61,134 nucleotides of DNA, taken from the NCBI GenBank assembly GCA_015680685.1, contig MNCI01009594.1, positions 241,379 through 302,512 on the forward strand, in the 5' to 3' direction. The notes below the pieces were generated by a model. The model was not told the DNA's origin and did not search any database. It saw only the letters and a program-made list of their open reading frames with translations. Shown piece after piece: positions 1 to 11,929 of this stretch (within the stretch, counting starts at the first letter, position 1; each line of letters starts with the position of its first letter). Made by a program: the position numbers and the translations under genes. This DNA is from Gnetum montanum (lineage: Eukaryota; Streptophyta; Gnetopsida; Gnetales; Gnetaceae).

Positions 1-230
1 TGGTAATGATGTCCTTCACCAATCCCAAGGGAATGGTTATGGACTAGTCTGCCAGCTCTAGTTGAATGTTGCTCTTCTTAAGTTGGGGCAAGTTCTAGGC
101 GTGATACATCTCTCATGAAATTAGGTTGACTTCAGAACCTGAGTCAAGAAGAGCCTTATGTGGTTCATTTCTGGTGATTTTTAAATAGATTAAGGGATTC
201 CCAGGGTCAGTTAGTTTCCTGGGAATGTGG
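1..230 (-). pseudogene. Ty3/gypsy aspartic protease, partial (element A)
   Basis: Read on the minus strand, about 75 residues of a retrotransposon aspartic protease are visible. The catalytic motif LLDSGSEVNLI is encoded around 120-151, followed immediately by an in-frame stop and at least two more stops. The upstream segment (VGHIPRKLTDPGNPLIYLKI) is the usual approach to the active site. In a working element this domain cuts the Gag-Pol polyprotein inside the particle. It lies downstream of the gag remnant at 430-2570, as expected for gag-pol order, and the rest of pol lies outside the window to the left. The family call is secure because of the DSG motif and context. The gene is non-functional. 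Confidence 0.85.
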
Positions 231-429
231 CCTACCTTGATCCAGTCAGTTACGGTATGTGTTAACATAACCATCTATGTTAAGCTCTGGTTTTGGACTG
301 AAGGGTGCTCTGAAGTTTTGTTTGTTGGAGGAGAATACATAGACTCAACTACTTGTTTTTGTGAGAGCTTGTCTGGGCTTTTGGTTTTGAACAAGAGTCT
401 TCTCTTTTTACAGTTGTCAGAACAAGAAA

Positions 430-2570
430 CAAGTTGAATGTTTACGGCTCTCGTAGCGTGATGTTGCTACGGTTGAGTGGGGAGTTCCCCTTGCATTGTT
501 GGAGCAGGAGATGTTATGGGAACTATTGATGGAAGAGCTGCAGATGGATTAGGAGGATGGTATGGGTAAGGAGCATCTCCTGGAAGAGAAGGAGTCCTCC
601 TAAAGTACTCCCGAACTTGGTAGTGATGGTGAGTTGTGTGACCCATGGAGTCACTTGGAGAAATTGGCTACTGCACATAATAACCATATGAATAGGATTG
701 TTGGTAAGGGTATTGTTGTTTCGGCGGTGGCATCCCCCATGACTATGGGTATTGCCACTATTGATGTTGTCCGACGAGTTTTGATGGAGTTCCACTTGGA
801 TAGTACATTAACGGTTGGTGGGACTACCTTGGGTTACCTTGAGGATAAGGTAACCTACAGGGTGTCTGCCGTTTGTTGAGTCTTGGGTTAAGTGCATACA
901 CTCCAGAATCCTGTAGATGTGAGATGATTGGACAACATTCCTTAGGATGGTCATAGTGGTAGATCTCACATCCACTGTCATCATCTATGTCTGATTCCAC
1001 AACCTCATTGGAGATAGCAATTTTCCCCTTATCCTTATTATGTTCAAGGCCTAAATCTCTCCACTTTTTCTTACCTTTGTCACTAAAGTGTTCCACCTTA
1101 GACTCTTCTATAATTTTTAGGACAGTTTCAAGTCTAGAGTCTAAGGAATTCAATATTTCTTCTACCTTAGCTGCTACTTTTGTTGTTAGCTTCTGAAGCA
1201 GCAAGGTTTTCCTATTCACCAACTCTTCGATTGGTGACTCATCCTCTTCATCGTAAAATTTCACTCCCTTCTTTCGAAGAAAGGGATCATAGTTGTATTC
1301 TTTCGCACTTTTCCCTGTTCATAGCTCACCTTCTTCTTTTGCTACTTGTTCCAACAATCTGTGAACTTCATGGGATCTAAGTTCTGATAATCGCCCTTGG
1401 GCATAAGTCCCAAGGGTTCTCCTAGTTTCATACCTTAGCCCATCTACGATGTGGCGGATTTGATCCCGCTATGCGTAACCATGGCCCGGGCAACGATGTA
1501 ACAATGCGTAGTATTAAGCCATGGTAGCATCCAAGGGATTATGAATGCCTTGCTTCCATCCTTGGATCTACTTATGCAAGTTAGAGACTCTGGAGTACAT
1601 TTGATACTTATCATTGAACAACTCTAACATGATACTCCACCTCCTAATGGTTTTTGATTCTAAGGACCAGTACCAGCTCTATTCTTCCTTGATGAGTTTC
1701 CTAGAAAACAACTTAAGTTTTTTCCACTTGTTCTCTATATTTTTCAAGGAGCACACACTGTGGAATGCTTGTAAATGATGTTGTGGATTAGCGTTGTATC
1801 CCCCTTCAAATTGTGAGATGTTGTCCATGTCTAAACGCTTGATTCGTCTATCTTTTAAATGCCTTGTGGGAATTCTTATTGCCTCTGTTATGTTGAGCAT
1901 ACTTTGGGTTGCATGTAGGGGCTCATCATGATCATATCTTTCATGATGCCTATGATGTCTCTGTTGTTCCCTACTTTCCCTTTGCTCATGCCCTTGTCCT
2001 CTCTCTCGACTCTCTCCGAGGTCTCTCATTTTTCATACTTTTATCCTCTTCATTATGCTCTTCATGATTGCGTCTAGAGGTGGAAGAAGAGGGTGAGTGA
2101 TGTGAACAAGGGGAAGAAGAAGGAGAACCATCGCCACGATAATGTTTCTTACCTTCTCTTATATGGCTTCGACCTCGATCATGGTGACGATCTAAGTGTT
2201 TGTCCTTGTCATTTTTTATTGTTCCTTCTATGAACAGTTGGTGTTCATGGGCATCAGAACCAGGGTTATGTATCATTGAGCGTAGGTTATGATACCCCAC
2301 CTCTTCACTTTGGTTAAGAGGGGGAACATATTTTGATAGTGAACCAGTTATAAGTGGTTCAGCATCTCTAGTTTTACTTAGGATGTGTGGGACCTCTTTG
2401 CCCTTCAATAGTGTATGTTGGTTTTCCTGCCTTGAGTCCCTCATATGTTGTAAAGCTGTGGGATAGTAATCCCTTAAGTCAAAGTCTTTCACAACATATT
2501 CAGCATACAATTTTATCATGCTAATCTGTACCAAAGCACTGAGAAGCATGTTAGGGACTGATCGATCTGG
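430..2570 (-). pseudogene. Ty3/gypsy gag remnant, Athila/Tat type (element A)
   Basis: Minus-strand gag broken into open pieces at 2549-1986, 2029-1679 and 1264-824, joined by frameshifts and stops. The first piece ends in an Arg/Glu/Ser/His-rich stretch. The middle (about 1900-1280) has the retrotransposon capsid pattern, ending in DQIRHIVDGLRYETRR and a leucine-rich tail. The third piece is acidic and lysine-rich with a coiled-coil look. From about 820 to 430 the reading is proline-, tyrosine- and glutamine-rich. Gag would form the cytoplasmic particle that packages element RNA. The PBS and LTR lie just upstream (2908-3812) and the protease downstream (1-230). I saw no CCHC zinc knuckle. 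The lineage call rests mainly on the PBS. Confidence 0.8.
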
Positions 2571-2907
2571 AGGTAATACTATGTTACCTTGCAGGTCTCT
2601 CTAGTGCATCTGTTCGTCTTGGTGGAGGATAAAAGTAAAGTTTGGAATATATTGATCGGGATGAGTATATGTCAACCTATATTGTTGAGGAACTAGTTGA
2701 TTTAGGTTATGTGTTTTTGATTGTTGACTATTCTTTGTATTATCCCTAGGTGATGTGCTCTTGTAAGAAGAAGAAGAAGATATGATGTATTATAGGTGTG
2801 CTAATTTCTGTTATATAATTTTTTTATCTTGATTAACCTGAAGGTTTTTTTAGGCTCCCAATGATGTGAGTGATGTCCTATGTTCTATTTAGCACACAAA
2901 CACTTGG

Positions 2908-2925
2908 TCCCCGGTAACAGTGCCA
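2908..2925 (-). promoter_or_regulatory. Primer-binding site, tRNA-Asp type (element A)
   Basis: The minus strand reads TGGCACTGTTACCGGGGA, one base inside the LTR end. It differs by three transitions, two of them at CpG sites, from the TGGCGCCGTTGCCGGGGA primer site that I recall for Athila-type plant elements (complementary to tRNA-Asp). Spacing and position are exactly as expected for minus-strand DNA priming. Confidence 0.85.
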
Positions 2926-2926
2926 A

Positions 2927-3812
2927 TGATGAGTGGCGAGATACCCCTACACTCAACCATATGAATACGAGGGTAGCACACATAAATCTAGTTGAATTCT
3001 ATAGACTAACTGCCTAGATGCCACATGGAACACTTAGGGTTAATCATTCATTGTCTTTCCAGACTTACTTGTAGTTGTCATGGTGTATGGTTAAGCAAGT
3101 CTGAGGTATATGATTTTTATAGATTTTTTATGTTTTATGTCTCCTATGCTAACAAGGTAAAGGGTTGAGAAACATATTGCTAACTCTAACTAACGAACTA
3201 AGTCTAAATTACCTAGCATCAACATCCGTTCCCACTTACCGTACACACCCTGAACCGATGCAACCATGGTTACCAAATGCTAATCATTGCTGGGATCACC
3301 ACATGTAATGCACATGCTCAAAGTGGTCATACTGAGGCACTTAACTAGGAGGAAAGGGTTGAGAGAATCTAATCTAGCTTAAGTGCGATGAGCATCCATT
3401 CCTTGATCATCTGTACACATCCTTAAATGCTCGTAATCAAGTCGTACTCATTCTGCGTTACGAGGAGATAAGGGTGAGAGAGAAATCAATAAAGAACATT
3501 AAATAAAATCCTATTCCATGAACTACAAGGTTTATCCAGGAAGTTCATCTTTATTCCCGTACACAACTTGTGTTCATGTACAATGTTGCTCAAATAAAGA
3601 TCCGTTCACTTTAGGACTTCTACTGTGAGCACATGGAAAATATTCTATCTCTGGAGTGATCAATCTACCAGAGTTTCCCTACTTCTACCCTAGTATGAGG
3701 AAACAAGGGAGAGCCGCCTCTTATTTATAGATATGATGACGCAACACGATATAGCATAAGCGATATCGCATACGCAATATCGCAGGTGATGATGCAATAT
3801 CACGTCTCATCA
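2927..3812 (-). mobile_element. 5' LTR of Athila/Tat-like element A
   Basis: An 886 bp LTR bounded by TGATGAG on the left and CTCATCA on the right, so it has TG...CA ends in a short inverted repeat. The primer site abuts the left boundary, which makes this the 5' LTR of the minus-strand element whose gag lies at 430-2570. A TATA box (minus strand TATAAATAA, 3721-3729) sits near the start of the LTR. A related LTR, the same family but diverged, lies at 14593-15373. The partner 3' LTR is outside the window, so a target-site duplication cannot be checked. Confidence 0.88.
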
Positions 3813-4517
3813 AAAAGCCATAATTTTTTATTCTATAAGCCCTTTTAAGCAAACAAAGAGTCATTTTCTATATATTTGAATACTCTAGATACAATGATAA
3901 AGTTAGATCAACCCCATATTGCTCTAAAAATTAATTTTTACACATTGCCCAACATGGTGCCATAAGAACCTCAAAAGCTCAATTTTAGCATAACTTGGGC
4001 ATATGATGTCCATTTTTAACATTTGAATAATCATTTCTAATATTTTTCAGCCTTCTAAACTCAATAGCAAGGCTAGATTTATCATTCGAGTATCTAATAA
4101 TTTAATGATACCTTAAATTGTGTCTTTATGGACTATAACATAGACTAGGTAATTATGCCTATTAATTTAATTATTGAGACATATAAATTTATCCTCTTAA
4201 ACATTAATATTGAGTGCTTAACCTATGTAGATAGATAGTCTTAGCTTTCTAACCCTCTAGTTTCTCATTATTTACACTATTAAAGTCAATGTCTTAAGGA
4301 GGGTAAAAAGGTCATTAAGAATTAGATAATATAGTTAAATATTACCAAAATTAGTTGATAAATTAGTTGGTCAAAAAAAATGGTTAAGAAGATGTATATC
4401 AATTTTTATTATAGATAAATCATACTGTAGAATAACATGAAAAGTCATAATATCATTTTGACAAGTTTTATGATACCCATAAAGAGTAATGACCTAGAAG
4501 AGAATCCAAGAATAAGA
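3813..4517. other. AT-rich spacer, no gene seen
   Basis: Between the LTR of element A and the CCR4-like copy I see only AT-rich unique sequence with stops in all frames. No repeat structure or family resemblance was recognised. Confidence 0.5.
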
Positions 4518-5480
4518 ATGAAAGTTGCAACATATAACGTGCTTGTAGGATCCTTATCCAGTGAGGGACAACATTCACTATATTCACCTTAGGCCTTGGA
4601 TGGCACACATCTTAGTAGATTTACAAGATTTGGATGCTAATGTCTTATGCCTACAAGAAGTCTTGTGATGGGAATTACTATGACAATTCCAGCCAAACTT
4701 AGAAAATATGAGATACATAGGTATTTATAGTAACAAGGTTTTTATGGAAGTTATTTTCTTAAGCCATATAGATTAGCCTATGATAAAAATCACAACATGG
4801 ATGGTTGCACAATCTTTTATAAAGAATCCAAGTTTGCGTTAGTAAAAAGATTTGAATGAAGCTTAGAAGATATTATTTTTGAAATCCCAAATATTCAAAT
4901 CATAGGAAAGAAAGAATGGTCAAGGTTCAAAATAAACCACATTGCGTTTATAGTGATACTAAAAATCCAATTATTAGAAAGTTATGTATGTATGTTAACA
5001 CATGTTTAATTTCCAAATCAACATGTCCGAATGTTAGATTGTGCCAAGGAGCATACTTGATTAAGAAAATAGAGGAAAATTTGAAGAATAAGTTATTCCT
5101 AAGACATACCAATCTAGTACCAATTATCCTTTGTGGAGACTTCAATGTGAAATTTAGAAGTAGTGTTTATCAATTTTTAAAATATAGATATGCAAAGGAA
5201 TCCTTGGAAGATGAACCTAATTTGAAGAAGATGTTCCCATCACTCTAACAAGTAATTCCATTGGCTAGTGCATATTCTACATACTTCAACTATTTAATCA
5301 ATAAATTAGATACCAAAATTTAGAAACAAATAATGTTTATGGATAGTATTCATCAAGAACCATAGCTTACCAATTACTCTACCATGCTTAATGAAGATGG
5401 GTCAACATCATTCTTCATTGAGGCTCTAGATTATATTGGTATGATGTCCTATTCTTCCAAGTCAACAAGTTACTAGAGTT
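4518..5480 (+). pseudogene. CCR4-like exonuclease/endonuclease/phosphatase pseudogene
   Basis: A broken plus-strand copy of a CCR4 (carbon catabolite repressor 4)-type deadenylase of the EEP nuclease fold. Pieces in order, shifting between frames: MKVATYNVL at 4518, corresponding to the family's TYNIL start; then LQDLDANVLCLQEV (about 4623-4662), holding the catalytic Glu of LQEV; then PNLENMRYIGIYSNK; then MDGCTIFYKESKFALVKRFE (about 4797-4856); then NTCLISKSTCPNVRLCQGAYLIKKIEENL and the catalytic IILCGDFNVKFRSSVYQFL (about 5126-5180); then a poor match to the TNYT...LDYI end near 5370-5440. Live homologues shorten mRNA poly(A) tails or process RNA. Several frameshifts and stops are present. 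The motifs are spaced without obvious introns, which suggests a processed or element-carried copy. Which CCR4 subfamily is uncertain. Confidence 0.72.
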
Positions 5481-5625
5481 AATTTCTAAAGAAGAATTTG
5501 AGAAGAAGTAAGATTAATTAATTTGATGTTGAACAAGATTATCTAATCATATATCACTTATGGCATGATAAAAATTTCTTCCATTAATTCATAAGGTTGA
5601 TCAAGATTGAGGAATATCTTAACCT

Positions 5626-6789
5626 TGTTAACCTTTTGGTATGTCAAAAACTTAGAAAATGTAGAATGTGGAATATGTGTTTGTATTGCCTTGTAGGTCT
5701 AAGGATAGATAAAGATCATGATGAGATAGGGAAAACAACATAATCAAGAGCTTTAATGTATTGAGGCATCAGATCAAGATAAAGAGAAAATTTTGAGTTA
5801 GAATAAGAGCCACATTAAGATGACAAGAAGATCCAAGACATCAAAACAGTAAGTACATTGGGATTACAGGATAAGAGCTAGGATACAAGAGGAGTCTACA
5901 AGCCAAATGAAAATATTATAAAGATTTCCAAGATGATAAATGGACAATGGAATGCCGTAGATTCAAAAGTATAAATGAAGAGTAGACATCTATGGAAAAT
6001 AATATATGTTTATCTTTAAAGATAGACATCTATAAGAAGCCATCTATCTTTGAAGACAAACATCTATAGGGAGCTATGTATAGGTAGATGTTGTTTTAGA
6101 ATTGATAGTGTTGATAGAGAAACATCTTCACTTTGAATTAGAAATCTCAAGTAGCTATTATCTAGCAATTGTAAAAATTTTGGGGGATTTTTGGAAACTT
6201 GAAGACTATAAAACAAAAATGAATTCATGAGAATTAAAGTGCACTATTCACAAAATTAGATCACCATTATATACATCTTATGTACCCCTTATGTTCTTCC
6301 TTGTAGATCATTTGCATGTTGTTTTGTGAAAACTTAAACACAAGGAACTTGTAAAGTGTTGTTCATTTCTTTCTTTCCTATAGCCTTGTGGGGTTGATGT
6401 GCTTCTTGCAAGAAGCCATCCGTATTAAGCATGTTATAATCCTATTGGATTAAGTGTTTTTACAATGAAAAAACACTCTAGAATGGATCTCAATTTTGTA
6501 AAGTTTGTGGGATCCTTACAATCACATTCTAAGCTTGTTGGGATCTTGTAGTGTTAAGTGGCTTTGTAATGAATAAATACTTCAGAGTAGAGCTTAGAGC
6601 TTGTATAGGGTTTGGTGTCATTCAAACTACATTTTTGAAGAAACAAAGTCTAGAGTGTGCATAAATTCTACCCTCTAAGAGTGAACATACCCAAGTTGGA
6701 GAATTATGTAAAATTTGGTGTGTTCATGTGGCTAGTGCAATTTTAATTGGGGAACTTTTTCAACCCCTCTTTTAAGTTATCAATCCTCA
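5626..6789 (+). mobile_element. Solo LTR, Copia type (same family as 26855-27915)
   Basis: A 1164 bp LTR beginning TGTTAACCTTTTGG and ending AATCCTCA. No primer-binding site follows it. It is flanked by AACCT (5621-5625) and AATCT (6790-6794), a 5 bp target-site duplication with one transition, so it is a solo LTR left by recombination between two LTRs. It matches in order, but diverged, the LTR at 26855-27915 on the other strand: both start TGTTRACCTTTTGRTATG and end with a TTCAACCC tract followed by GATCCTCA or CAATCCTCA. That other copy carries an initiator-Met primer site, which places the family in Copia (SIRE-like LTR ends). Confidence 0.82.
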
Positions 6790-7789
6790 AATCTTACTGT
6801 TATATATGATTTTTATAGTTTTCTTTATTATTTATATTCTTATTTAGATAAAAAAAATATCTATGGTAATTCAATTTGGTAATAAGGATTTGCCCTACCT
6901 TCACTTGGATAACCAAATATGAGTTGCACTTTGTGTGATCGTAGTTAGGACTAGTGATTAGTGGTTTGTAGATCCCTAATTTAACTCTTGTCATTATCTT
7001 ATAAAATGAGGTGAGTATTAATAAAATAATATTTATTTCTCATATATTCTTCTCATACATATCTTTTTTGTAGAATAAGAAAATGAACATTAGGATATAT
7101 AACTACAAGTTCAAAGGAGAACTCAAATCACTTAAGCATAGGATCATAAAAGGAGCATTTGAGCTAGAAAAAGATAGTACAAGTAGACTTGTTGGAGAAT
7201 GAAAAAAACCTCAAGGGGAAAGATTTTAATGTTCCCATTTCTAAATGGTGTTCTTGCATAATAAAAATGGTATCTCTTCATAACTAATCTTGAGATTACT
7301 GTAACAAGATCTGAAAGGGGAGTTGCAATTGAAACCTAAAAGGGTGTGTTCTTATAAAAGACATGTCTCTTAAGGTGACCTTTGGGCATTTGACCTAAGG
7401 TATTTATCCTTGAGTATTAGAGGTTGTATCAACATGAAGTTGCAGAGCTAGTAAAGATGAGTAATAGGTATTAGGTGAAGTAGGATATAAAGAGGACTGG
7501 CCATTCTTTCTGGCCAATGATAAGCCTAATTTTGGTGGCAATGTGGGATTGCCTCTAGGGGATAGATGTTGAAGGAAGAAACTCCAAAGGAACACTCTTA
7601 TAGCATGATCCAGATACATATTCCACATGAATAAAGCATTATTTTCTTTACACTTAATGTCAAATGTTACATATATTTAACATTTTCTACATTATTATCT
7701 TATGCCTAATGTCTAATATAACATACATTTTATGTTTGCCATGAGATCCAAGAATAGGATGTCACAAAATTCTTCACTTATTCCAAGTA
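6790..7789. other. AT-rich spacer, no gene seen
   Basis: No coding match. Short open frames here (6800-6994 and 7404-7628, both minus) show no domain or codon structure. A TATAAAGAGG at about 7474 could be a relic LTR promoter, but no LTR boundaries were found around it. Confidence 0.4.
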
Positions 7790-8085
7790 TAAAGACGTTT
7801 ATAAATATTACAAATTAGTGCTTTAACATGGAAACCATTCAATAAATATCACACTAACATGGGATTAAAAAGGTATATCCCATATTTTAATAATGGAAAA
7901 ATAGCACATTTAACTTTAACAAAAGTTCTATTTTTTTTTGATAAAACAACCTTTTATACATATAAAATAACATTTTTCTAAAATGATTATAGACATTTAA
8001 AACACTAAACTTGATATTTTAGAAAAAAAACATTAACTATAGTTAACTCTATGATTTGGCTTCACATCTCTAATAATCTTCTACT
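7790..8085 (+). repeat. Degenerate direct repeat, copy 1
   Basis: About 300 bp that aligns in order with 8812-9110. Shared landmarks: AACATGG.ATTAAA followed by TATA.CC, then AATAATGG/AATAATGA, GCACATTTAACTTTAAC versus GCATACTTGACATTAAC, and near the end ATGATTTGGCTTCACATC versus ATGATTTGAATTCACATC. Offset between copies is about 1.02 kb. Confidence 0.6.
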
Positions 8086-8752
8086 TGAAGAAGATTCATA
8101 GATATTGATGAAAAATAATTGGAATAATATCATCAATCAAAATATTTATTATTTACTATTAATAGGACAAGATAATGTAGAAAATCATAGGTGTGCATAA
8201 TTATTCAAGAAGCATCTCTACATAAAACATCGTTATGGACTAGGCCTTCTCAAGTCAAACTAATATGAGATAGCATTACACTAGCATTACCAAATAATAT
8301 CTCAAAAATAGATATACTAGCACATATCTTAAATAAAAAAGAAAAGGTACATATAGCTCTCACTTAGCATAGTAACATACCCAAAAGAAGACAACATTGC
8401 TAGAGAAAACATTACCATGCTTGGAAATAAAGCAATCCCTTTTCATATGTTCAATATCATCATAGTTCTAGCATTTTAGTCTCATTTTTTCCATATATTT
8501 CATTCATTATTAATAAGAAAAATAAGAAATCAACTCCATCTTGAATCATTTTATTCCATTGAAATAGATATTAATTTCCATTGAAACAAAAAAATAATAT
8601 GCAAATCCAATCTACACTATAGAAAACTCAACATGGTCACCTAATATACCAAAACACATATCTTATCACAAACCCACAACTTTGATATCAATTTTTACAA
8701 AATATCACAAGTTGTGCAATGCATAATTATGGAATATTAACATCATAAAAAT

Positions 8753-8771
8753 AGAGAGAGAGAGAGAGAGA
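8753..8771. repeat. (AG)n microsatellite
   Basis: Nine uninterrupted AG dinucleotides plus one A, lying between the two copies of the 300 bp direct repeat. Confidence 0.95.
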
Positions 8772-8811
8772 TAGAAGGAAATTCTATACATCTTCAAATC
8801 ATAGATATGCT

Positions 8812-9110
8812 TATAAAGTTTACAAGTCATGACTTTTACAAAACAAGCCTTCAACAAAGACCATATACTTTCAACTCACTACCATCACAATTGGTAACAT
8901 GGCATTAAATAGATATACCCTAGGTTATAATAATGAGAATAGCATACTTGACATTAACACATGTTCTTTAATTTATCCAAATTGAAATTTTAGATATCTA
9001 AAACAATATATTTTTAAAACTAATATGGGCATCTAAAAAGTTAACTTAACATATAAAAAAAACCAAATAAAGTCAACTTCATGATTTGAATTCACATCTC
9101 TAACCATTAG
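8812..9110 (+). repeat. Degenerate direct repeat, copy 2
   Basis: Second copy of the ~300 bp sequence at 7790-8085, same orientation. The pair could be very old LTRs of a short element, but no primer site, polypurine tract or target-site duplication was recognised. Confidence 0.6.
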
Positions 9111-11929
9111 GAATATGTTATTGGAAGCATGCTGTGTTAGGTTTTTAAGTTCTTAAGTTGTCATGTTACTATAGATTGATTTTATCATAGTTTTGCATAT
9201 ATTGTAGTTTTGATAGGAGTTGTAGAATGTGTTTGTAGGCTATTAGTGAAAAATATGTTATGTAGAATGTGTATCTATGTTGTTGTTCATAAGGGTATAC
9301 ATCATAGGAAATATAAGAGGTATAGTTAGCATTAATTATTATGTATACTTTGATTTTAGTTTTTCTGTACATATCTTTTTTAATTTATTATAGTATTTGA
9401 TGATTATTTTAAAACTTTTATAGGGTCTTTATGTGTAATTTGTTTTCATTTTATAGTTTAGTATATATGATGTTTCTCATAGATTGCAATAAGTTATAGG
9501 TTATAGGTTATATAGTAGTTGTTGTATGCCAATATATGTTATTTTTGATAAGGGGTATATGTTGGATCATGTTGTATAGGATTTTTTGAATAGATTATAA
9601 GGGGGAGTGGTTTGTAAAGGCTATATGTTATACATGATGTATATTATTGTTGTAGTTTGTAGGATGCTATGTTACATTTTGTGGTCTGTAGATTATAGTT
9701 TGTCTATTTTTTATTGTATTCTAGGTTGTAGTGTTTTTCTATATGTTTTTCTATTATGTTTATTGTGTTTATTGTGCTATTTTTTTCTCTAGTATTAGTG
9801 TTTTTTTATTTAGGCATTATTTCTTATGCTAGTTTTGATATTGTATCCAATGAAGTTTCTTATGTATTTTTTAATAATATTTATATAATTATTTGACTAT
9901 ATTCTTTTCAGTTTGGTAGATTTTATAAGTTATTTTTTATTGAATTTTAAATATTTCTCATATATTCTTAAGTTTTGAATGATGTCATCTCCAAATGTAA
10001 CATATTATATTACATCCCAAATGAACTACAGGTTTTAAAATTACTCTTAAATAAAAAATTTTGGTTGAGTGCATGAGTTTGAAATAGAGAATGTAGAGTA
10101 GGAGTTGGTATCATGTTTTATCTACATATTTCCTTCTAATCAGTCACCTTTAATGAGTCATCCTGAAGTCAAATTTCCTCAATGCATGAAGTTGGATAAA
10201 GACCATATGGATTTAGCCAGCTTATATATAATATACATATCTAATCTAGTTTAACACTATCTCTACCCTCACTATTATCATTCTATTTTTTTATTCTTTA
10301 AAATTTATATTTCCATCTCTTATTTTCTTTCATCATTTTGTTTGCATATTTGTTAGTTTTCTACAATGCTTTTATTTTTTTCTTTTATCCTTTATTGATT
10401 TTTTTTTCTTATACTTTTCTAAAGTTTTTGTAGTATTCTTATGCATTAATTTAATTTTAATGTTGAACAAGAATTTCTAAAATTATCATCAAATAAAATA
10501 AAAATTCCACTAAGAAAATAAGTTTAAAATGGAGGATGTGGAGCAACAGATGGTATTATTTGTTGATAACATTCTCTCTTCTCATTAATTATCTAAAATT
10601 TGGTAGTTCCCAAGGCATGTTTGGCCTTCCCGTGCCCAAATATAAACATTTTATGCCTTTTTTCACCAAGAAAGTGAGGATATGATACTTATGAAGCATT
10701 TTTCAATCCCAAAAAGTTATGGTATGTGAGATTGCAACTCAAGGGCTAGAACCTCAAATGTAGGGGTGAAGGTTACAATGCCAAAAATGTTGTAAAATAC
10801 ATTTTCTTGATGGTGTTTCATTGGCCCTTCTTTGTTGATGTTTGGAGGATTAACCTATGAGACATCGACAAAGAATACAAAACATCACTGTATGTCCATC
10901 ACCAATGTCTCCTCTCCATGCTTAATTCAATAGTGTCAAATCATGTCAAAGAGTGCTTGTTATTATGAGGTAAGATTATGATGATGTGATAGAGATTGAA
11001 GGCTAAATTTGATAATAAGGAAGTGGTCATAGGTATTAACAATGATTTTCAAGTGGTTAACAATGAGTTCCAGATGTTGACATCATGATCATGATTATGA
11101 AGCTGATATTTAGAGTAGTTGGTGGGGTTTCCATGATTCATGTTTCAAAGTGTTGATCACCCAATAATGTTTTTGATGAATCAAAACCTTTCTACAAGGT
11201 TTATTTGGCCATTAGGCTCATTCTTTTGATTGTTTGGAGCCATTGGTTTGTGTTTTCATCTTCATTGGTCTTTTAGCTTCTTGGTACTATACTTCCCCAT
11301 TTTATTGTGGGTGAAACCTTCATTGGACTTCATTAAAAAGGCTAATTTGGATTGGTTTTCTTGTTGAATGAGATGTGATACATTCAATGGACTTAATGAT
11401 GGAGCATGATGAAGGAATTGTCATGTAGCCATAATGCGTGAGTGTCAAACATAGGTAATCCTCGTTGTTTTAGGTAAGGAAGGTTATAATTAGGCTACAG
11501 GGTTGGGCTAAAGGAATAGTAATGACAATGATGCAAAAAAAGCACTCTTGATATAGTAGGACAAGATTACAAAATCTCAAGGTTACATGATGACTTGCTA
11601 TTGTAATGAGTTTCACCTTCATAATGAATTCAAGCTTCATCCTATAAGCACAACTCCAAGAGGACAAGAAAACAAGACAAGGAAAACACGTTATTACAAT
11701 ACAATGCATAGGGCCACATAAGATAACCAGTAGACCAAGTCATCATAGCTCCCCATTGTTACAACATAGAGATATCTAGGAAATGTGCTTTAGATTTAGA
11801 AAGATTATCATTCATTCATTATGCAAAATAGAGAGATAGAGATAGAGAGATCATGTGCAGGATCGCTTGTTATTCAATGTAAGGGCCATCAATGTTAACT
11901 ACCAGTTTGTCCCTATACATAATTCATGT
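9111..11929. other. AT-rich spacer, no gene seen
   Basis: 9170-9960 is very T-rich on the plus strand and gives fortuitous open frames (9169-9372 minus, 9607-9792 plus) of low complexity. 10000-10180 and 10450-10600 share weak similarity (GTTTGAAATAGAGAATGTAGAG versus a related GGAGGATGTGGAG tract). 11826-11850 is AGAGATAGAGATAGAG-like simple sequence. Part of 11400-11900 may be the 3' LTR of the Tat-type element to the right, but I could not set boundaries. Confidence 0.4.

Noticed and set aside
2908-2925. A tRNA gene fragment
   Set aside because: Only an 18-base tRNA 3'-end complement is present, which is a primer-binding site.
9607-9792. 61-codon frame rich in Tyr, Leu, Cys and Phe that looks like a membrane segment
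   Set aside because: It comes from a T-rich low-complexity stretch; no start context or family resemblance.
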